DNA of 50,355 nucleotides from an uncultured Oscillospiraceae bacterium (GCA_944385095.1 CALWVS010000014.1:1-50355); one strand, 5' to 3'; counted from the stretch's first letter, positions 17,315 through 26,563 are shown. The notes: a model not told the origin generated them from the sequence alone. A program made the numbers and translations.

Positions 17315-17360
17315 AAATCTCAACAGAAAGAAACTTGAAAGAGTCTTTCTGTTGAGATTT
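17315..17360 (-). terminator. Terminator of the Hsp70/J-like/DUF1266 operon
   Basis: A 17-base perfect stem (17315-17331 with 17344-17360). On the minus strand it is followed by TTTTTATT about 65 bases beyond the DUF1266 stop codon. The plus strand also has a T-rich end, so it may work both ways. Confidence 0.85.
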
Positions 17361-17426
17361 GTTTTCGTTTGTTCAATGGATTGGTTGTGTGTTCTTTACA
17401 GTTGATTTGTGGGGTCATACAGTTCA

Positions 17427-18647
17427 TCAACAAGGGTATATGACATCTTCCTCTTGCACAGGTAATTTCATGTTCCATGGAAGATGATAGGGACCATCAG
17501 AACGGACACGAAGATCCCAATAAATATTGGCACGTTGTTGGACGTCAGCCAAAGCATTAGAATTCTTTCCACCAGAGAGACGCCAGGCGGAATAACCATC
17601 CAAAAAGCCTTGACACAATTCTTCCCAAGAGCTGAAGTATCGTTGCATAATCACCCCTACTTCACAGGAGCGATGGATTAGTTCCTTGCGGTCACACCAA
17701 CCTACCAGGTAGGCACACCCCAACAGTTGCATAGAACGGCAAAGCTCCCAAGCGACCCCGCCCTGACTTGTACAGTTTAGAAGCCCTGGTCCCCGGCTCA
17801 TATACTCCACTGTCTCCAGAATGCCATTGTAGTCCGTGATGTCCCAGGAGTCTTTTAGAGTGTTCTTCATTGCCTTCTTTGCACCTATTACTCTGGGGCA
17901 GCCTCCAATGTGGATGGAGTGCGTTTTGGCATAGGGCAGTCCCATCTTCAGTATGGTATAAAACTGTCCCCATATGGCGTAGGTACCAGTCAGCCATAGT
18001 TCTAAGTCGTTTTTTGGTTTGGTGTCCTCTGCCAGAATCCAAGTGATTTTTTTCCAAATAGCCAACAGCACCATCAAAATCACAAACACTGCCAGATAGC
18101 AATAGATACCATATTGACCAACAAAGTCTCCCTGTGTCATAAAAGTCCATTGGTTTGGCATCATATCAACATAAAAGTCTGTGGTGGTTAACTGGGGAAC
18201 CTCGTTGGATAAAATTGCCTTTTCCTGGTCGCTCAAGTTCCAGGGTCTCCAAGTTGCCACTGGGGAACACCAAAACACCCCATCCCAAGGACTATACTGG
18301 TCGGTATCGACATCTGTATCATAGCAGAAAGCCACAACCTCTCCACTGTCAAATTGATACAGAAAATAGTATGTGTCAGAGAGACGAAATCCGTCTCTGC
18401 CTTCCTCAGAATATTCTAGCTCATAAAGCACAAAGCGTTCTGTTGTCTCCATGTCTTGAATAGAGTGTGCCACTGGGATGTCCTTTGTTGCCATGCTTCC
18501 CACAGGAAAGGGTTCATTCAGCCCTTTCTGTTCAGCCACAACTTCCCATACTGGTCCACCAGCCAGCCAACGACCGATGGGGAGCACCAGTATCAGGCAG
18601 AGTATTAAGGTGAATGTATGGATGTTTTTGAGTTGTTTCATTAACAT
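17427..18647 (-). CDS. Membrane-anchored DUF1266 protein
   Basis: A 406-residue protein of two halves. A transmembrane helix at about 12-28 precedes a ~145-residue segment rich in Trp and acidic residues, then a second helix at about 179-198 (YLAVFVILMVLLAIW) and a C-terminal DUF1266 domain (about 222-387). The domain is recognised from DSWDITDYNGILETV, GGVAWELCRSMQLLGCAYLVGW and YFSSWEELCQGFLDGYSAW. By topology the middle segment is probably outside the cell and DUF1266 inside. In E. coli, DUF1266 proteins (ybeU, ybeR) neighbour the Hsp70/J pair hscC/djlC; this gene follows such a pair here, which suggests a conserved partnership. The start at 18647 follows GAGAGGGGGA. DUF1266 has no established activity. 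Confidence 0.8.
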   Translation of the reverse strand: MLMKQLKNIHTFTLILCLILVLPIGRWLAGGPVWEVVAEQKGLNEPFPVGSMATKDIPVAHSIQDMETTERFVLYELEYSEEGRDGFRLSDTYYFLYQFDSGEVVAFCYDTDVDTDQYSPWDGVFWCSPVATWRPWNLSDQEKAILSNEVPQLTTTDFYVDMMPNQWTFMTQGDFVGQYGIYCYLAVFVILMVLLAIWKKITWILAEDTKPKNDLELWLTGTYAIWGQFYTILKMGLPYAKTHSIHIGGCPRVIGAKKAMKNTLKDSWDITDYNGILETVEYMSRGPGLLNCTSQGGVAWELCRSMQLLGCAYLVGWCDRKELIHRSCEVGVIMQRYFSSWEELCQGFLDGYSAWRLSGGKNSNALADVQQRANIYWDLRVRSDGPYHLPWNMKLPVQEEDVIYPC

Positions 18648-18690
18648 AGCTGTATCCCCCTCTCTCCTCAAATGGTTTGCTCTTGTTTTC

Positions 18691-20556
18691 TCATGATTGC
18701 CGTCGGATTTTCAAAAGACGAAACAGGTAAGGATTGTCTGTGGGCTGGAAGTAGTCACCACCCAAGTCACGACTTGTTTGAACCGTTTCCCACTCCTCAG
18801 GTGACAGGCTGTACAAATCACGGGAGGAATACAGATAAATACGGACAATCTCTCCAGTTTCAGCTTGTATCCCATTCACTTGAACAAATCGCTCCATATC
18901 ATCAAAAAAAGAGGGAAGTTCCACAAAGCCCTGTGGTTGCAGAGCAAACACTTCGTTTCCGAAGTCTGCATCAGCAAGACCGCTGTGTAATACAATATAA
19001 CTGCACATATCAGCACCTGCTTGATTTTGGTAATAGTCCAGCAGGGCAGAACCGTCAAATGGCTGTTCTGGCGTATAGGTGTACCACCACATGACATCAG
19101 ATAGCTCTCTGTAAGCAAAATGAAACTCAAATGGCTCCATTGGAATGGTCTGATACCAGCTCTCCTGTTCCAACTGGGTCATCAGGTCGCTCAATGCAAT
19201 TAACAGGTCCTCCCCATTCCACATAGGAACCTCAATGCAGTAGCTGGTCGGAACAGAACTGGAATAAATCCAAGAGCTGCTATAATGGTCATCATCAATA
19301 AACCACAGTTCACAGCCCTGCTGTTCTGCAAATTCCTCCAAAGCATCTGTGAGCATAGCGTTACCGAAATTGGTAGTATATCCCAACTGTCCTTTGTTCA
19401 GGTCCCGTTCCCCTTCTATTTGTGCAGTAAAGGTGAGACTGGGCTGATCCCATAGACAGTAGAGGTCTTTATAATCAACCCCATTTCCATAGACAGATTC
19501 TACAGTTTGACCAATGTCTTCCCCTAAATACTCACACAGTATTTCCTGCTCCCGACGGTCAGAGAAGTGGAACAGGTAGACGATTTGATAAATCACTGTG
19601 GGAGCCAGTTGTATTGCAGCAAAGCCAAACAGGGCAACAAGCAGGAATCCAACAGAAAAGCGGAAAAAGTGGTTTTTCCAGATAGGGACAACATCTGGAG
19701 ACTGCCCAGGATGGTCAGTATCAGGGGTTTTACCAGAGAGAATTTGATGAATCCCATGCCATACTTTGGGGACCTGCCGGGTGTCGATGCCTGAAAAGGC
19801 ATGCAAAATGGCGTGTTTTACATTGTCTGACAAATGTGGCATTGCACTTCGTAAGAAATCCTCAAACCATGCAACAAATTCTGGATCACCCTTGATCATT
19901 AAAAAGATGGAACTGTGGAGGAAGTCCGTCCATTGTTCTAGGGAAGCACCTGAGTCTAACAGCACTTCTGATAGGATTTCAGCTGCTTCAATGCGAGCCC
20001 ATCGTTGTTTCAGATGTGCTTCCTCTGCTGGTGTGGAGGCGGAGAACTTTTGAAAGAACGCAGCACGGCGGGCTTGTGCTGCCCGTTCCCGTTCTTCTGC
20101 ACGGCGTGCCTGCTCTAGTTCAAATGGGTCAATGGTTGGCTCCTGTGAGTAACGGTCCTTTGGATACAGGGGTGTATCTGCATCCTCTGGTGCTGTGGCA
20201 AACAGGTCGTCCAAAGCAGAACTTATGTTAATCGTAGGTCGTTTTGGTTCCTCCACAGGTGCAGAGGAGTTGTTTGACTCCATGTGGTCTGAAGCTGTAC
20301 TGCTTTCTTCCACAGATGGGTTTTCTGTCTGTAAATCAGGGGTTTCCTGTGCAGAAATCGGTTTTGTGGATGAGGCAGTTGTTCGGCTGCCTCGGCGTGC
20401 CAACTGTCTGGCTTGCTGATAGGCTTCATTGAGCCGTTGAAATCCCTCTGGGTCCTCCTCAGGGTGGGTCACTTTCAGACATTCTGCATAGGCATGACGC
20501 ACCATTGCCAAATCGGACGGACCAGGCAGACCAAGTTCACTCCATGGCCAGTTCAC
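18691..20556 (-). CDS. J-like domain membrane protein, partner of the HscC-type Hsp70
   Basis: A 621-residue protein. Residues ~3-55 form a J-like domain: PWSELGL, then helix II, a loop with His31-Pro32-Glu33 in place of the canonical HPD, and GFQRLNEAYQQA. A low-complexity Ser/Thr/Glu linker (~56-145), an Arg/Ala-rich coiled coil (~146-190) and a helical region lead to one transmembrane helix (~300-320). The last ~290 residues are acidic, aromatic and probably extracytoplasmic; I recognise no family in them. The start overlaps the Hsp70 stop by four bases, showing translational coupling. The HPE variant resembles E. coli DjlC-type J-proteins dedicated to HscC, but that comparison is from memory of the family. 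The J-domain should stimulate the Hsp70 ATPase at the membrane. Confidence 0.75.
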   Translation of the reverse strand: MNWPWSELGLPGPSDLAMVRHAYAECLKVTHPEEDPEGFQRLNEAYQQARQLARRGSRTTASSTKPISAQETPDLQTENPSVEESSTASDHMESNNSSAPVEEPKRPTINISSALDDLFATAPEDADTPLYPKDRYSQEPTIDPFELEQARRAEERERAAQARRAAFFQKFSASTPAEEAHLKQRWARIEAAEILSEVLLDSGASLEQWTDFLHSSIFLMIKGDPEFVAWFEDFLRSAMPHLSDNVKHAILHAFSGIDTRQVPKVWHGIHQILSGKTPDTDHPGQSPDVVPIWKNHFFRFSVGFLLVALFGFAAIQLAPTVIYQIVYLFHFSDRREQEILCEYLGEDIGQTVESVYGNGVDYKDLYCLWDQPSLTFTAQIEGERDLNKGQLGYTTNFGNAMLTDALEEFAEQQGCELWFIDDDHYSSSWIYSSSVPTSYCIEVPMWNGEDLLIALSDLMTQLEQESWYQTIPMEPFEFHFAYRELSDVMWWYTYTPEQPFDGSALLDYYQNQAGADMCSYIVLHSGLADADFGNEVFALQPQGFVELPSFFDDMERFVQVNGIQAETGEIVRIYLYSSRDLYSLSPEEWETVQTSRDLGGDYFQPTDNPYLFRLLKIRRQS

Positions 20557-22325
20557 AGTGTATCATCCTCCAGTTCTTCGCTATCGGGGAAACATGTAAA
20601 ATTAGAAAAACCATCTACATCAATAGAAGACTCTAGTTCATCCAACATGTTTTCCATTTTGGAGGATGCTTTGGCAATCAAAAGGGCATCTTGCTGGTTC
20701 AGGATGTTTTGGTACCAGTATAGAAGATGGGTCAACTGGTGGCGTGTGTTGCCAATGGTGGCAGCGTAGAGCCGTTCTGCACGGGCAATGAGAGCCCGTG
20801 GGCGTTCCTGTTCTCTGGGGTGCAGTTTCAAAGCAGACAATTCTTTCAGGCGGCTTTCTACCTCCTGAGGGGACATATCACGCTTTTTAATAACCAGGCT
20901 TGCCCGTTTTCCCACACCGTTGATGACCTCCACTTCCAGCAGTCCATTGATGTCATAGGTAAAGCGTACTCGAATGGGTTTGGGGAAATCGTCCTCCTGT
21001 GGAGTTTGTAGGCTGTCTGGCTTTGGACCATAAACGTCCATATCAATAGAACCTAAATAGATGTTGTCAGCACAGTGAAGATTTTCACCTTGAAAGATGC
21101 GGACGCACACCTTTTTCTGATTTTTATAGGCAGGGTAGTAGATTTCCTCTTTGCTGGATGGAAGGACACAGTTGCGTTCAATAATGGGAGCCATCAGCAA
21201 TCCATCTGGGTCAACAGGGTCAGCCACCCCAACGCCCAGCGTAAAGGGGCACACATCTGTAAGTACGAATGTTTTCAATTCTGGGACACGGGCTTTCATA
21301 CCAGCACAAATCCCTGTTCCCAAAGCAATGGCAGTATCTGGATGGGTATCCACATTTGGCTCTTTATGCAGCAGTCTGGAGAGATAGCCTTGCACAGATG
21401 GCATATGGCAGGAGCCGCCCACCATAACAAATTCATCCACCTCATCCAAGGGAATACCAGCGTCTGTCAGTACCTGCTGAATGGGGGCACGCATCCGATG
21501 GAACAGGGGAGCGCAGGCACGAATCAGCCAGTCATTGCTCAAAGGCAGAGAAGCAGAGAGTTCCCCATCGTCTACTGCCATAATGACAGGTTCCCGTACA
21601 GTCAGAGCCATTTTGCATGTCTCAGCCTGTCGCACCAGTAATTCCTGTTTTTGTGTGGACAATTGTTCAAAGCAAATGCCAGTTTCAGCACAAAATGCCT
21701 TAGCAATCATCTGGTCAAAGTCGGTTCCACCCAGATGATTGTCTCCACTCACAGCGGTGACACTGACCACAGACTCAAACCGTTCCACCAAAGAGACATC
21801 CAGCGTACCACCACCAAAATCAAACACCAGACACACTTTGTCCTGGTTTCCCTCAGCAATATGGGCAGACATGGCAGCGGCGGTTGGCTCATTGACCAGC
21901 CGTTCCACCTTCAATCCAGCCAGTTGCCCAGCTCGTTTGGTTGCTGCACGTTGTGGTTCTGCAAAATAGGCGGGAACACTGATGACTGCCTCAGTGACTT
22001 CCTCGCCTAAATAGGTTTCTGCATCCTCCTTCAGGCTGCGTAGCACAAAAGAGGACAGTTCTTCTGGTGTAAAAGCCTGTTCTCCCAGATGGAACACTTT
22101 ATCCGTTCCCATATAACATTTAAACCGAGCGGCAGTATGTTTTGGATGGGAAATCAGCCGGTCTTTGGCTGCACGTCCCACCAGAATGGAGCCATTTTCA
22201 TCTACACTCACAGCACTGGGGGTCAAAAAAACCCCAGCAGCGTTGGGGATCAGTTCACAGTTTCCATTTCTCCACACCGCAGCCAGACTGTTGGTGGTTC
22301 CAAGATCAATCCCAATGATTGCCAT
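20553..22325 (-). CDS. hscC: HscC-type Hsp70 chaperone
   Basis: A 590-residue DnaK-related ATPase. Hsp70 nucleotide-binding marks are clear: GIDLGTTNS at residues 4-12, VISVPAYFAEPQRAATKRAG, NEPTAAAM, FDFGGGTLDVS and VMVGGSCHMPSVQ. The linker region reads VLTDVCPFTLG instead of the DnaK DVTPLSLG type, and the C-terminal part is shorter than in DnaK (usually ~610-640), without the long lid and disordered tail. These features and the following J-like and DUF1266 genes place it near HscC rather than being the housekeeping DnaK. The start at 22325 has a GCGAGGG site. It leads the operon from the promoter at 22396-22424; no CIRCE element is seen. Confidence 0.88.
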   Translation of the reverse strand: MAIIGIDLGTTNSLAAVWRNGNCELIPNAAGVFLTPSAVSVDENGSILVGRAAKDRLISHPKHTAARFKCYMGTDKVFHLGEQAFTPEELSSFVLRSLKEDAETYLGEEVTEAVISVPAYFAEPQRAATKRAGQLAGLKVERLVNEPTAAAMSAHIAEGNQDKVCLVFDFGGGTLDVSLVERFESVVSVTAVSGDNHLGGTDFDQMIAKAFCAETGICFEQLSTQKQELLVRQAETCKMALTVREPVIMAVDDGELSASLPLSNDWLIRACAPLFHRMRAPIQQVLTDAGIPLDEVDEFVMVGGSCHMPSVQGYLSRLLHKEPNVDTHPDTAIALGTGICAGMKARVPELKTFVLTDVCPFTLGVGVADPVDPDGLLMAPIIERNCVLPSSKEEIYYPAYKNQKKVCVRIFQGENLHCADNIYLGSIDMDVYGPKPDSLQTPQEDDFPKPIRVRFTYDINGLLEVEVINGVGKRASLVIKKRDMSPQEVESRLKELSALKLHPREQERPRALIARAERLYAATIGNTRHQLTHLLYWYQNILNQQDALLIAKASSKMENMLDELESSIDVDGFSNFTCFPDSEELEDDTL

Positions 22326-22395
22326 ACATAACCCTCGCTTCCTGTTTCAGTTTTGCATTAAAACGAATTGCCATATTTATCCGGCTGTATGTTTC

Positions 22396-22424
22396 ATTGT
22401 ATCATGGGATCAAAGGATTTTCAA
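22396..22424 (-). promoter_or_regulatory. Promoter of the hscC operon
   Basis: Minus strand TTGAAA (22419-22424), 17-base spacer, TACAAT (22396-22401) with an upstream TG at the extended -10 position. Leader of about 65 bases. Confidence 0.8.
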
Positions 22425-22495
22425 GTGGATTGCAAATAGGGGAGAAAGAGGGAGGTTTTTGTGCAAGTATGTAAAAATTCATAGAGAGGTAAAGC

Positions 22496-22522
22496 TGTCA
22501 CAATGTAGGACAGCATGTGACA
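22496..22522. promoter_or_regulatory. Inverted repeat TGTCACA-N13-TGTGACA
   Basis: Two perfect 7-base arms (22496-22502 and 22516-22522) lie about 75 bases upstream of the hscC -35 element and 60 bases past the stop of the next gene. The form resembles a dimeric regulator site, but no cognate regulator can be named. Confidence 0.35.
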
Positions 22523-22579
22523 TATGTTTTGTGCTGTTCAGTGATTGAAAATCGTTTGTGCATGACACACACTGGTTTC

Positions 22580-23104
22580 TCAGCAGGTCGATTCCCATGT
22601 TACTTCAATTTCATCGTTTCCTAATATAAAATCGGCTTTCTCTTTGAGCCATGGGACAATTCCTCCATAACATAGAAGATGTTCCAACTCACTAAAGCAT
22701 ATCAGCCAATCGTAGGTTTCATTTGTGATAAAAAGCTCTCGTTCTAAATACAGTGTGGACCGAGACCATACATCTGAAAAATATGCCCCATTGTGAAAAC
22801 GAAATAAGAAAGCGGAAGGGGATAGGGAGTTAGAAACCAAAATAGCAGTATTTTCCCAGTATTCTTTCAAATACTGGGAAAGCCATATCCCCGTTTCTGT
22901 GAAGGAGTGGTTGAAGCAGCACTGGGGATAAACCATCATACTGTTGATAAGCCGGTCTGACCAGCTAACATTCAGGTTCAAAAGCTGTGGTTCCACATAT
23001 TTGTCTATTATCTCTGCCAATACCTTTTTTGTGGTATCTCTGGTCAGATATAGTACATCTTCTTGTTCCTGTTTGGCTAATGCAGTTGGTTCCATAAAGG
23101 TCAT
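22580..23104 (-). CDS. Hypothetical cytosolic protein
   Basis: I do not recognise this protein. It has no signal peptide or membrane helix, is acidic at the C-terminus (LGNDEIEVTW) and rich in aromatic residues (WLICFSELEHLLCYGG). I place the start at the ATG at 23104 (174 residues), preceded by AAAGGGTGA. An ATG at 23176 would give 198 residues, but a likely promoter -10 (23167-23172) overlaps that codon, so translation from it is improbable. It is followed on the same strand by the hscC operon with its own promoter. It could be a client or regulator of that system, or unrelated. Confidence 0.65.
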   Translation of the reverse strand: MTFMEPTALAKQEQEDVLYLTRDTTKKVLAEIIDKYVEPQLLNLNVSWSDRLINSMMVYPQCCFNHSFTETGIWLSQYLKEYWENTAILVSNSLSPSAFLFRFHNGAYFSDVWSRSTLYLERELFITNETYDWLICFSELEHLLCYGGIVPWLKEKADFILGNDEIEVTWESTC

Positions 23105-23166
23105 ATCATTCACCCTTTCGGCGGTATTCCTTCGCAAATTTTGGCACCACCTTTCCAGTGTTTCTT

Positions 23167-23196
23167 GTTGTATCATGGTGCAGTGTAATCGGTCAA
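23167..23196 (-). promoter_or_regulatory. Candidate promoter of the hypothetical gene
   Basis: Minus strand TTGACC (23191-23196), 18-base spacer, TACAAC (23167-23172). Transcription would start near 23160, consistent with a start codon at 23104. Confidence 0.5.
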
Positions 23197-23275
23197 AATG
23201 GGGGTAGGCTGTTGAATTGTGGTTGATTTTTTATTATACTAATTGGATTTGCTTCTTTCTTTTTCGCAAAATATA

Positions 23276-23310
23276 AAAAGAGATGGAAAACATAAAGTTT
23301 TCCATCTCTT
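23276..23310 (-). terminator. Terminator of the tRNA-Leu/tRNA-fMet operon
   Basis: On the minus strand AAGAGATGGAAAAC pairs with GTTTTCCATCTCTT and is followed by TTTTATATTTT, five bases after the tRNA-fMet CCA. Confidence 0.9.
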
Positions 23311-23315
23311 ACATC

Positions 23316-23391
<76 letters not shown>

Positions 23392-23394
23392 ATA

Positions 23395-23481
23395 TGGTGC
23401 CGGAGACCGGGGTCGAACCGGCACGGGATTGCTCCCACGGGATTTTAAGTCCCGGGCGTCTGCCAATTCCGCCACTCCGGC
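23395..23481 (-). tRNA. tRNA-Leu (TAA)
   Basis: A class II tRNA with acceptor stem GCCGGAG/CTCCGGC, anticodon TAA in loop CTTAAAA, a long variable arm and encoded CCA (23395-23397). It lies 3 bases upstream of tRNA-fMet in the same transcript. Confidence 0.95.
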
Positions 23482-23518
23482 ATGAGACCCAGTTGTGTGT
23501 CTCGCTAAGTGCTCAGTT

Positions 23519-23547
23519 ATCATAACACAGGGCAATGAATCTGTCAA
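23519..23547 (-). promoter_or_regulatory. Promoter of the tRNA-Leu/tRNA-fMet operon
   Basis: Minus strand TTGACA (23542-23547), 17-base spacer, TATGAT (23519-23524), about 38 bases before tRNA-Leu. Confidence 0.87.
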
Positions 23548-23709
23548 CCCCAAAATGAAAAATAATCAATTAAAATTTTACCAATCCCCAAGTGGGATAA
23601 ACTTGCAATTATTTTAAAAATAAGGTATGATAAGAAGTCGAGGCAGAGCTTGACCAATGAAAATAGCCTTCTGTGGAAAGAAATATCCTCTTGTGAAGGA
23701 GATTCAGAT

Positions 23710-24525
23710 GTGAAGAATAAAATTTGGTTGCCCATCATTGCCCTGTTGGGTGGTGTTGTGGGCTTTGGGCTGCGGTTCTGGCAGCGTGCAACAGCATTTG
23801 ATGCGACAACACAGCTTGTAGACGGGTCTGCACCTGCTACACTGGGTCTGCTGGCGTGGTTTGGCTTGATGGCTTTGGTGGCTGTGGTTGTCAGTGTAAA
23901 AAGAAATGAAAGCATAGAGGATAAAACGGTATTCTTTTCTGACTGTAAACTGTATTTGATTTTGATGACCATTTCTGCCTTTGCTTTTTTGGCAGCAGCC
24001 GTCTTAGGCGTGGCAGAGTTTGCAGAGAGATTGAAGTTGTGGCAGCAAGTGCCAGAACTGTATGGTGTGCCGGTGGTACAGGGTTTGGTCAGTGTGTGCT
24101 GTCTGTTGGGGAGTATTGGTACGCTGGCGGCTGGAAAAAATAACTACAAACAGACTGCCGAGGATAAGACTGCTTCCTATCTCACCTTTCCTGCCTATGC
24201 GGCAATGATGATGCTGATTATGGTGTATCAGGAACATTCTGTCAGTGCAGTTCTGCTGGACAGTTTTGTGCCCATTTTATCAGCCGTTTTCCTGCTGTTG
24301 GGATTATATCAACAAGTTGCTTTTTACTATGAACATGGCAGTATCTTCTTCTATCAAGTGTGTGCTGTCATGGGTGTTGTATTTGGGCTGACATCTTTGG
24401 CAGACAGACCAGGTTATCTCACCAGTATGGCATCCATTGCCATGTGTATTTGTCTACTGGGTGGTTTACTGGCGTATACTTTACCGTATCAAAGAGAGCA
24501 AAGGAATAGATGTTTGGAGGAATGA
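23710..24525 (+). CDS. Polytopic membrane protein of unknown function
   Basis: A protein of about 271 residues with roughly eight hydrophobic segments (first IWLPIIALLGGVVGFGLRFW, then pairs through to LGGLLAYTLPY) and short polar loops. I do not recognise the family. I start it at GTG 23710 because AAGGAG lies eight to nine bases upstream; an open frame to TTG 23650 lacks a site. It ends 3 bases before metG, so the two genes are probably cotranscribed, although a functional link to tRNA charging is not obvious. Confidence 0.7.
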   Translation: MKNKIWLPIIALLGGVVGFGLRFWQRATAFDATTQLVDGSAPATLGLLAWFGLMALVAVVVSVKRNESIEDKTVFFSDCKLYLILMTISAFAFLAAAVLGVAEFAERLKLWQQVPELYGVPVVQGLVSVCCLLGSIGTLAAGKNNYKQTAEDKTASYLTFPAYAAMMMLIMVYQEHSVSAVLLDSFVPILSAVFLLLGLYQQVAFYYEHGSIFFYQVCAVMGVVFGLTSLADRPGYLTSMASIAMCICLLGGLLAYTLPYQREQRNRCLEE

Positions 24526-24528
24526 GTT

Positions 24529-26496
24529 GTGGAACAAAAGAAATTTTATATTACAACCCCTATTTATTATCCAAGTGATAAACTACACATTGGGCATACC
24601 TATTGCACTGTGGCAACAGATGCAATGGCACGCTACAAGAGAATGACTGGCTGTGATGTTCTGTTTCTCACTGGTACAGATGAACATGGGCAGAAAATTG
24701 AGGACAAGGCAAAGGAAGCCGGTGTCACCCCTCAGGAATTTGTGGACAATATTGTCAAAGGTGAGGGCGGAATTCTGGATTTGTGGAAGTTGATGGACAT
24801 TTCCAACGACCGCTTTATTCGTACCACAGATGGTTACCATGTAGAGGCTGTCCAGAAAATTTTCAAGAAGATGTACGACAAGGGCGACATTTATAAGGGA
24901 AAATATGTGGGAAAATACTGCAAGCCCTGCGAATCCTTCTGGACAGAGAGTCAGCTTGTGGACGGAAAATGCCCAGACTGTGGCAGAGAGGTCTATGACG
25001 CAGAGGAGGAGGCATATTTTTTCCGTTTGAGCAAGTACGCCGACAAGGTGCAAAAACTGCTGGAGGAAACCGATTTTCTGGAACCTCGCAGCCGTGTGAA
25101 TGAGATGGTGAACAATTTCATCAAACCAGGACTGGAAGACCTGTGTGTCAGCCGTACCAGCTTCACTTGGGGTATTCCAGTGGATTTTGACCCCGGTCAT
25201 GTGGTTTATGTGTGGGTGGATGCCCTGTTTAACTATACTACTGCATTGGGCTTCCTGAATAGCCAATATGATGACTATGAGAAATATTGGCCAGCAGATG
25301 TACACTTTGTAGGCAAGGAGATTGTCCGATTCCATTCTATTATCTGGCCTGCCATGCTGATGAGCATGGAAATGCCACTGCCCAAAAAGGTATTTGGTCA
25401 TGGCTGGCTGTTGCTGGATGGCGGCAAAATGTCAAAATCCAAGGGAAATGTAGTTGACCCCTATATTCTGGCAGAAAAATTCGGGGTGGATGCCCTGCGT
25501 TTCTTCCTGCTGCGTACCTTCCCATTTGGTTCTGATGGCAACTTCTCCAATGAGGCTCTCATTCAAACCATCAATGTAGACCTTGCAAACGATTTGGGCA
25601 ACCTGCTCAGCCGTACTGTCTCTATGGTTGGCAAATATTTTGATGGTACTTTGCCAACCGCTCGTCAAGAGGATGCACTGGACCATGAACTTGTGGAGAT
25701 GGCATCCACATTGCGCAGCCGATACGAGGAGCAGATGGAGCACTTTGCCTTCCAGAACGCACTGGCAGAAGTGTTCAAGGTGATTGCAAGAGCCAACAAG
25801 TATATTGATGAAAATGCCCCCTGGGTTTTGGCAAAGGATATGGAGGCAAATGGGGTACGCCTTGCCACGGTGATGTACAATCTGTTGGAGACACTGCGTA
25901 TTTGTGCCGTTCTGCTCACTCCATTTATGCCAAAATCATCTGCTGAGATTCTGCGCCAGATTGGAGCCTGTGAGGCTTGCTCCACATGGGAAAGTGTGGC
26001 ACACTATGGCAGTTTACGGGCAGATGTTACTGTGGTGCGTGGAGACAATTTGTTCCCCAGAATTGACATGGCAAAAGAGCTGGAGGCACTGGAGCAGTTG
26101 GCAGAGGAGGCAAAGAAAAAGAGCCTGCCTGCCTTGGAGGTAGAGCCACTGCTGGAGGAAAAAGTAGATTTTGAGACCTTCTGCAAAAGTGATTTCCGAG
26201 CAGTGAAGGTCAAGGCATGTGAGGCAGTGAAGAAATCCAATAAGCTGCTGAAATTTACACTGGATGATGGTACAGGAGTAGACCGTCAGATTCTTTCCGG
26301 TATTGCCATGTGGTATCAGCCAGAGGATCTGATTGGAAAGACGTTGGTTGCCATTGTCAATCTGCCCCCACGGAAAATGATGGGACAGGAATCCAATGGT
26401 ATGCTGATTTCTGCGGTTCACACAGAGAAAGGTGAGGAACGTCTCAATCTGCTGATGATTGATGACAAAATCCCTGCTGGTGCAAAAATGTGCTGA
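24529..26496 (+). CDS. metG: Methionyl-tRNA synthetase
   Basis: Charges tRNA-Met and initiator tRNA with methionine. The 655-residue protein is class I: the HIGH motif is in KLHIGHTYCT, and KMSKS is present (GGKMSKSKGNV). A four-cysteine zinc knuckle appears as CKPC...CPDC. The C-terminal ~110 residues are a tRNA-binding EMAP-II/Trbp111-like domain (VKVKACEAV, ILSGIAMWYQPEDLIGK, MGQESNGMLIS), so this is the dimeric long form. It starts at GTG 24529 with TTGGAGG eight bases upstream. Terminator at 26503-26543. Confidence 0.97.
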   Translation: MEQKKFYITTPIYYPSDKLHIGHTYCTVATDAMARYKRMTGCDVLFLTGTDEHGQKIEDKAKEAGVTPQEFVDNIVKGEGGILDLWKLMDISNDRFIRTTDGYHVEAVQKIFKKMYDKGDIYKGKYVGKYCKPCESFWTESQLVDGKCPDCGREVYDAEEEAYFFRLSKYADKVQKLLEETDFLEPRSRVNEMVNNFIKPGLEDLCVSRTSFTWGIPVDFDPGHVVYVWVDALFNYTTALGFLNSQYDDYEKYWPADVHFVGKEIVRFHSIIWPAMLMSMEMPLPKKVFGHGWLLLDGGKMSKSKGNVVDPYILAEKFGVDALRFFLLRTFPFGSDGNFSNEALIQTINVDLANDLGNLLSRTVSMVGKYFDGTLPTARQEDALDHELVEMASTLRSRYEEQMEHFAFQNALAEVFKVIARANKYIDENAPWVLAKDMEANGVRLATVMYNLLETLRICAVLLTPFMPKSSAEILRQIGACEACSTWESVAHYGSLRADVTVVRGDNLFPRIDMAKELEALEQLAEEAKKKSLPALEVEPLLEEKVDFETFCKSDFRAVKVKACEAVKKSNKLLKFTLDDGTGVDRQILSGIAMWYQPEDLIGKTLVAIVNLPPRKMMGQESNGMLISAVHTEKGEERLNLLMIDDKIPAGAKMC

Positions 26497-26502
26497 TTTG
26501 TA

Positions 26503-26543
26503 AAAATAAGCCGGACTGTTCAAGATACAGTTCGGCTTATTTT
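26503..26543 (+). terminator. Terminator of metG
   Basis: AAAATAAGCCG (26503-26513) with an ACTGT extension pairs with ACAGT and CGGCTTATTTT (26533-26543). Confidence 0.85.
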
Positions 26544-26563
26544 GCGAAAGAAAGGAGATCTAT

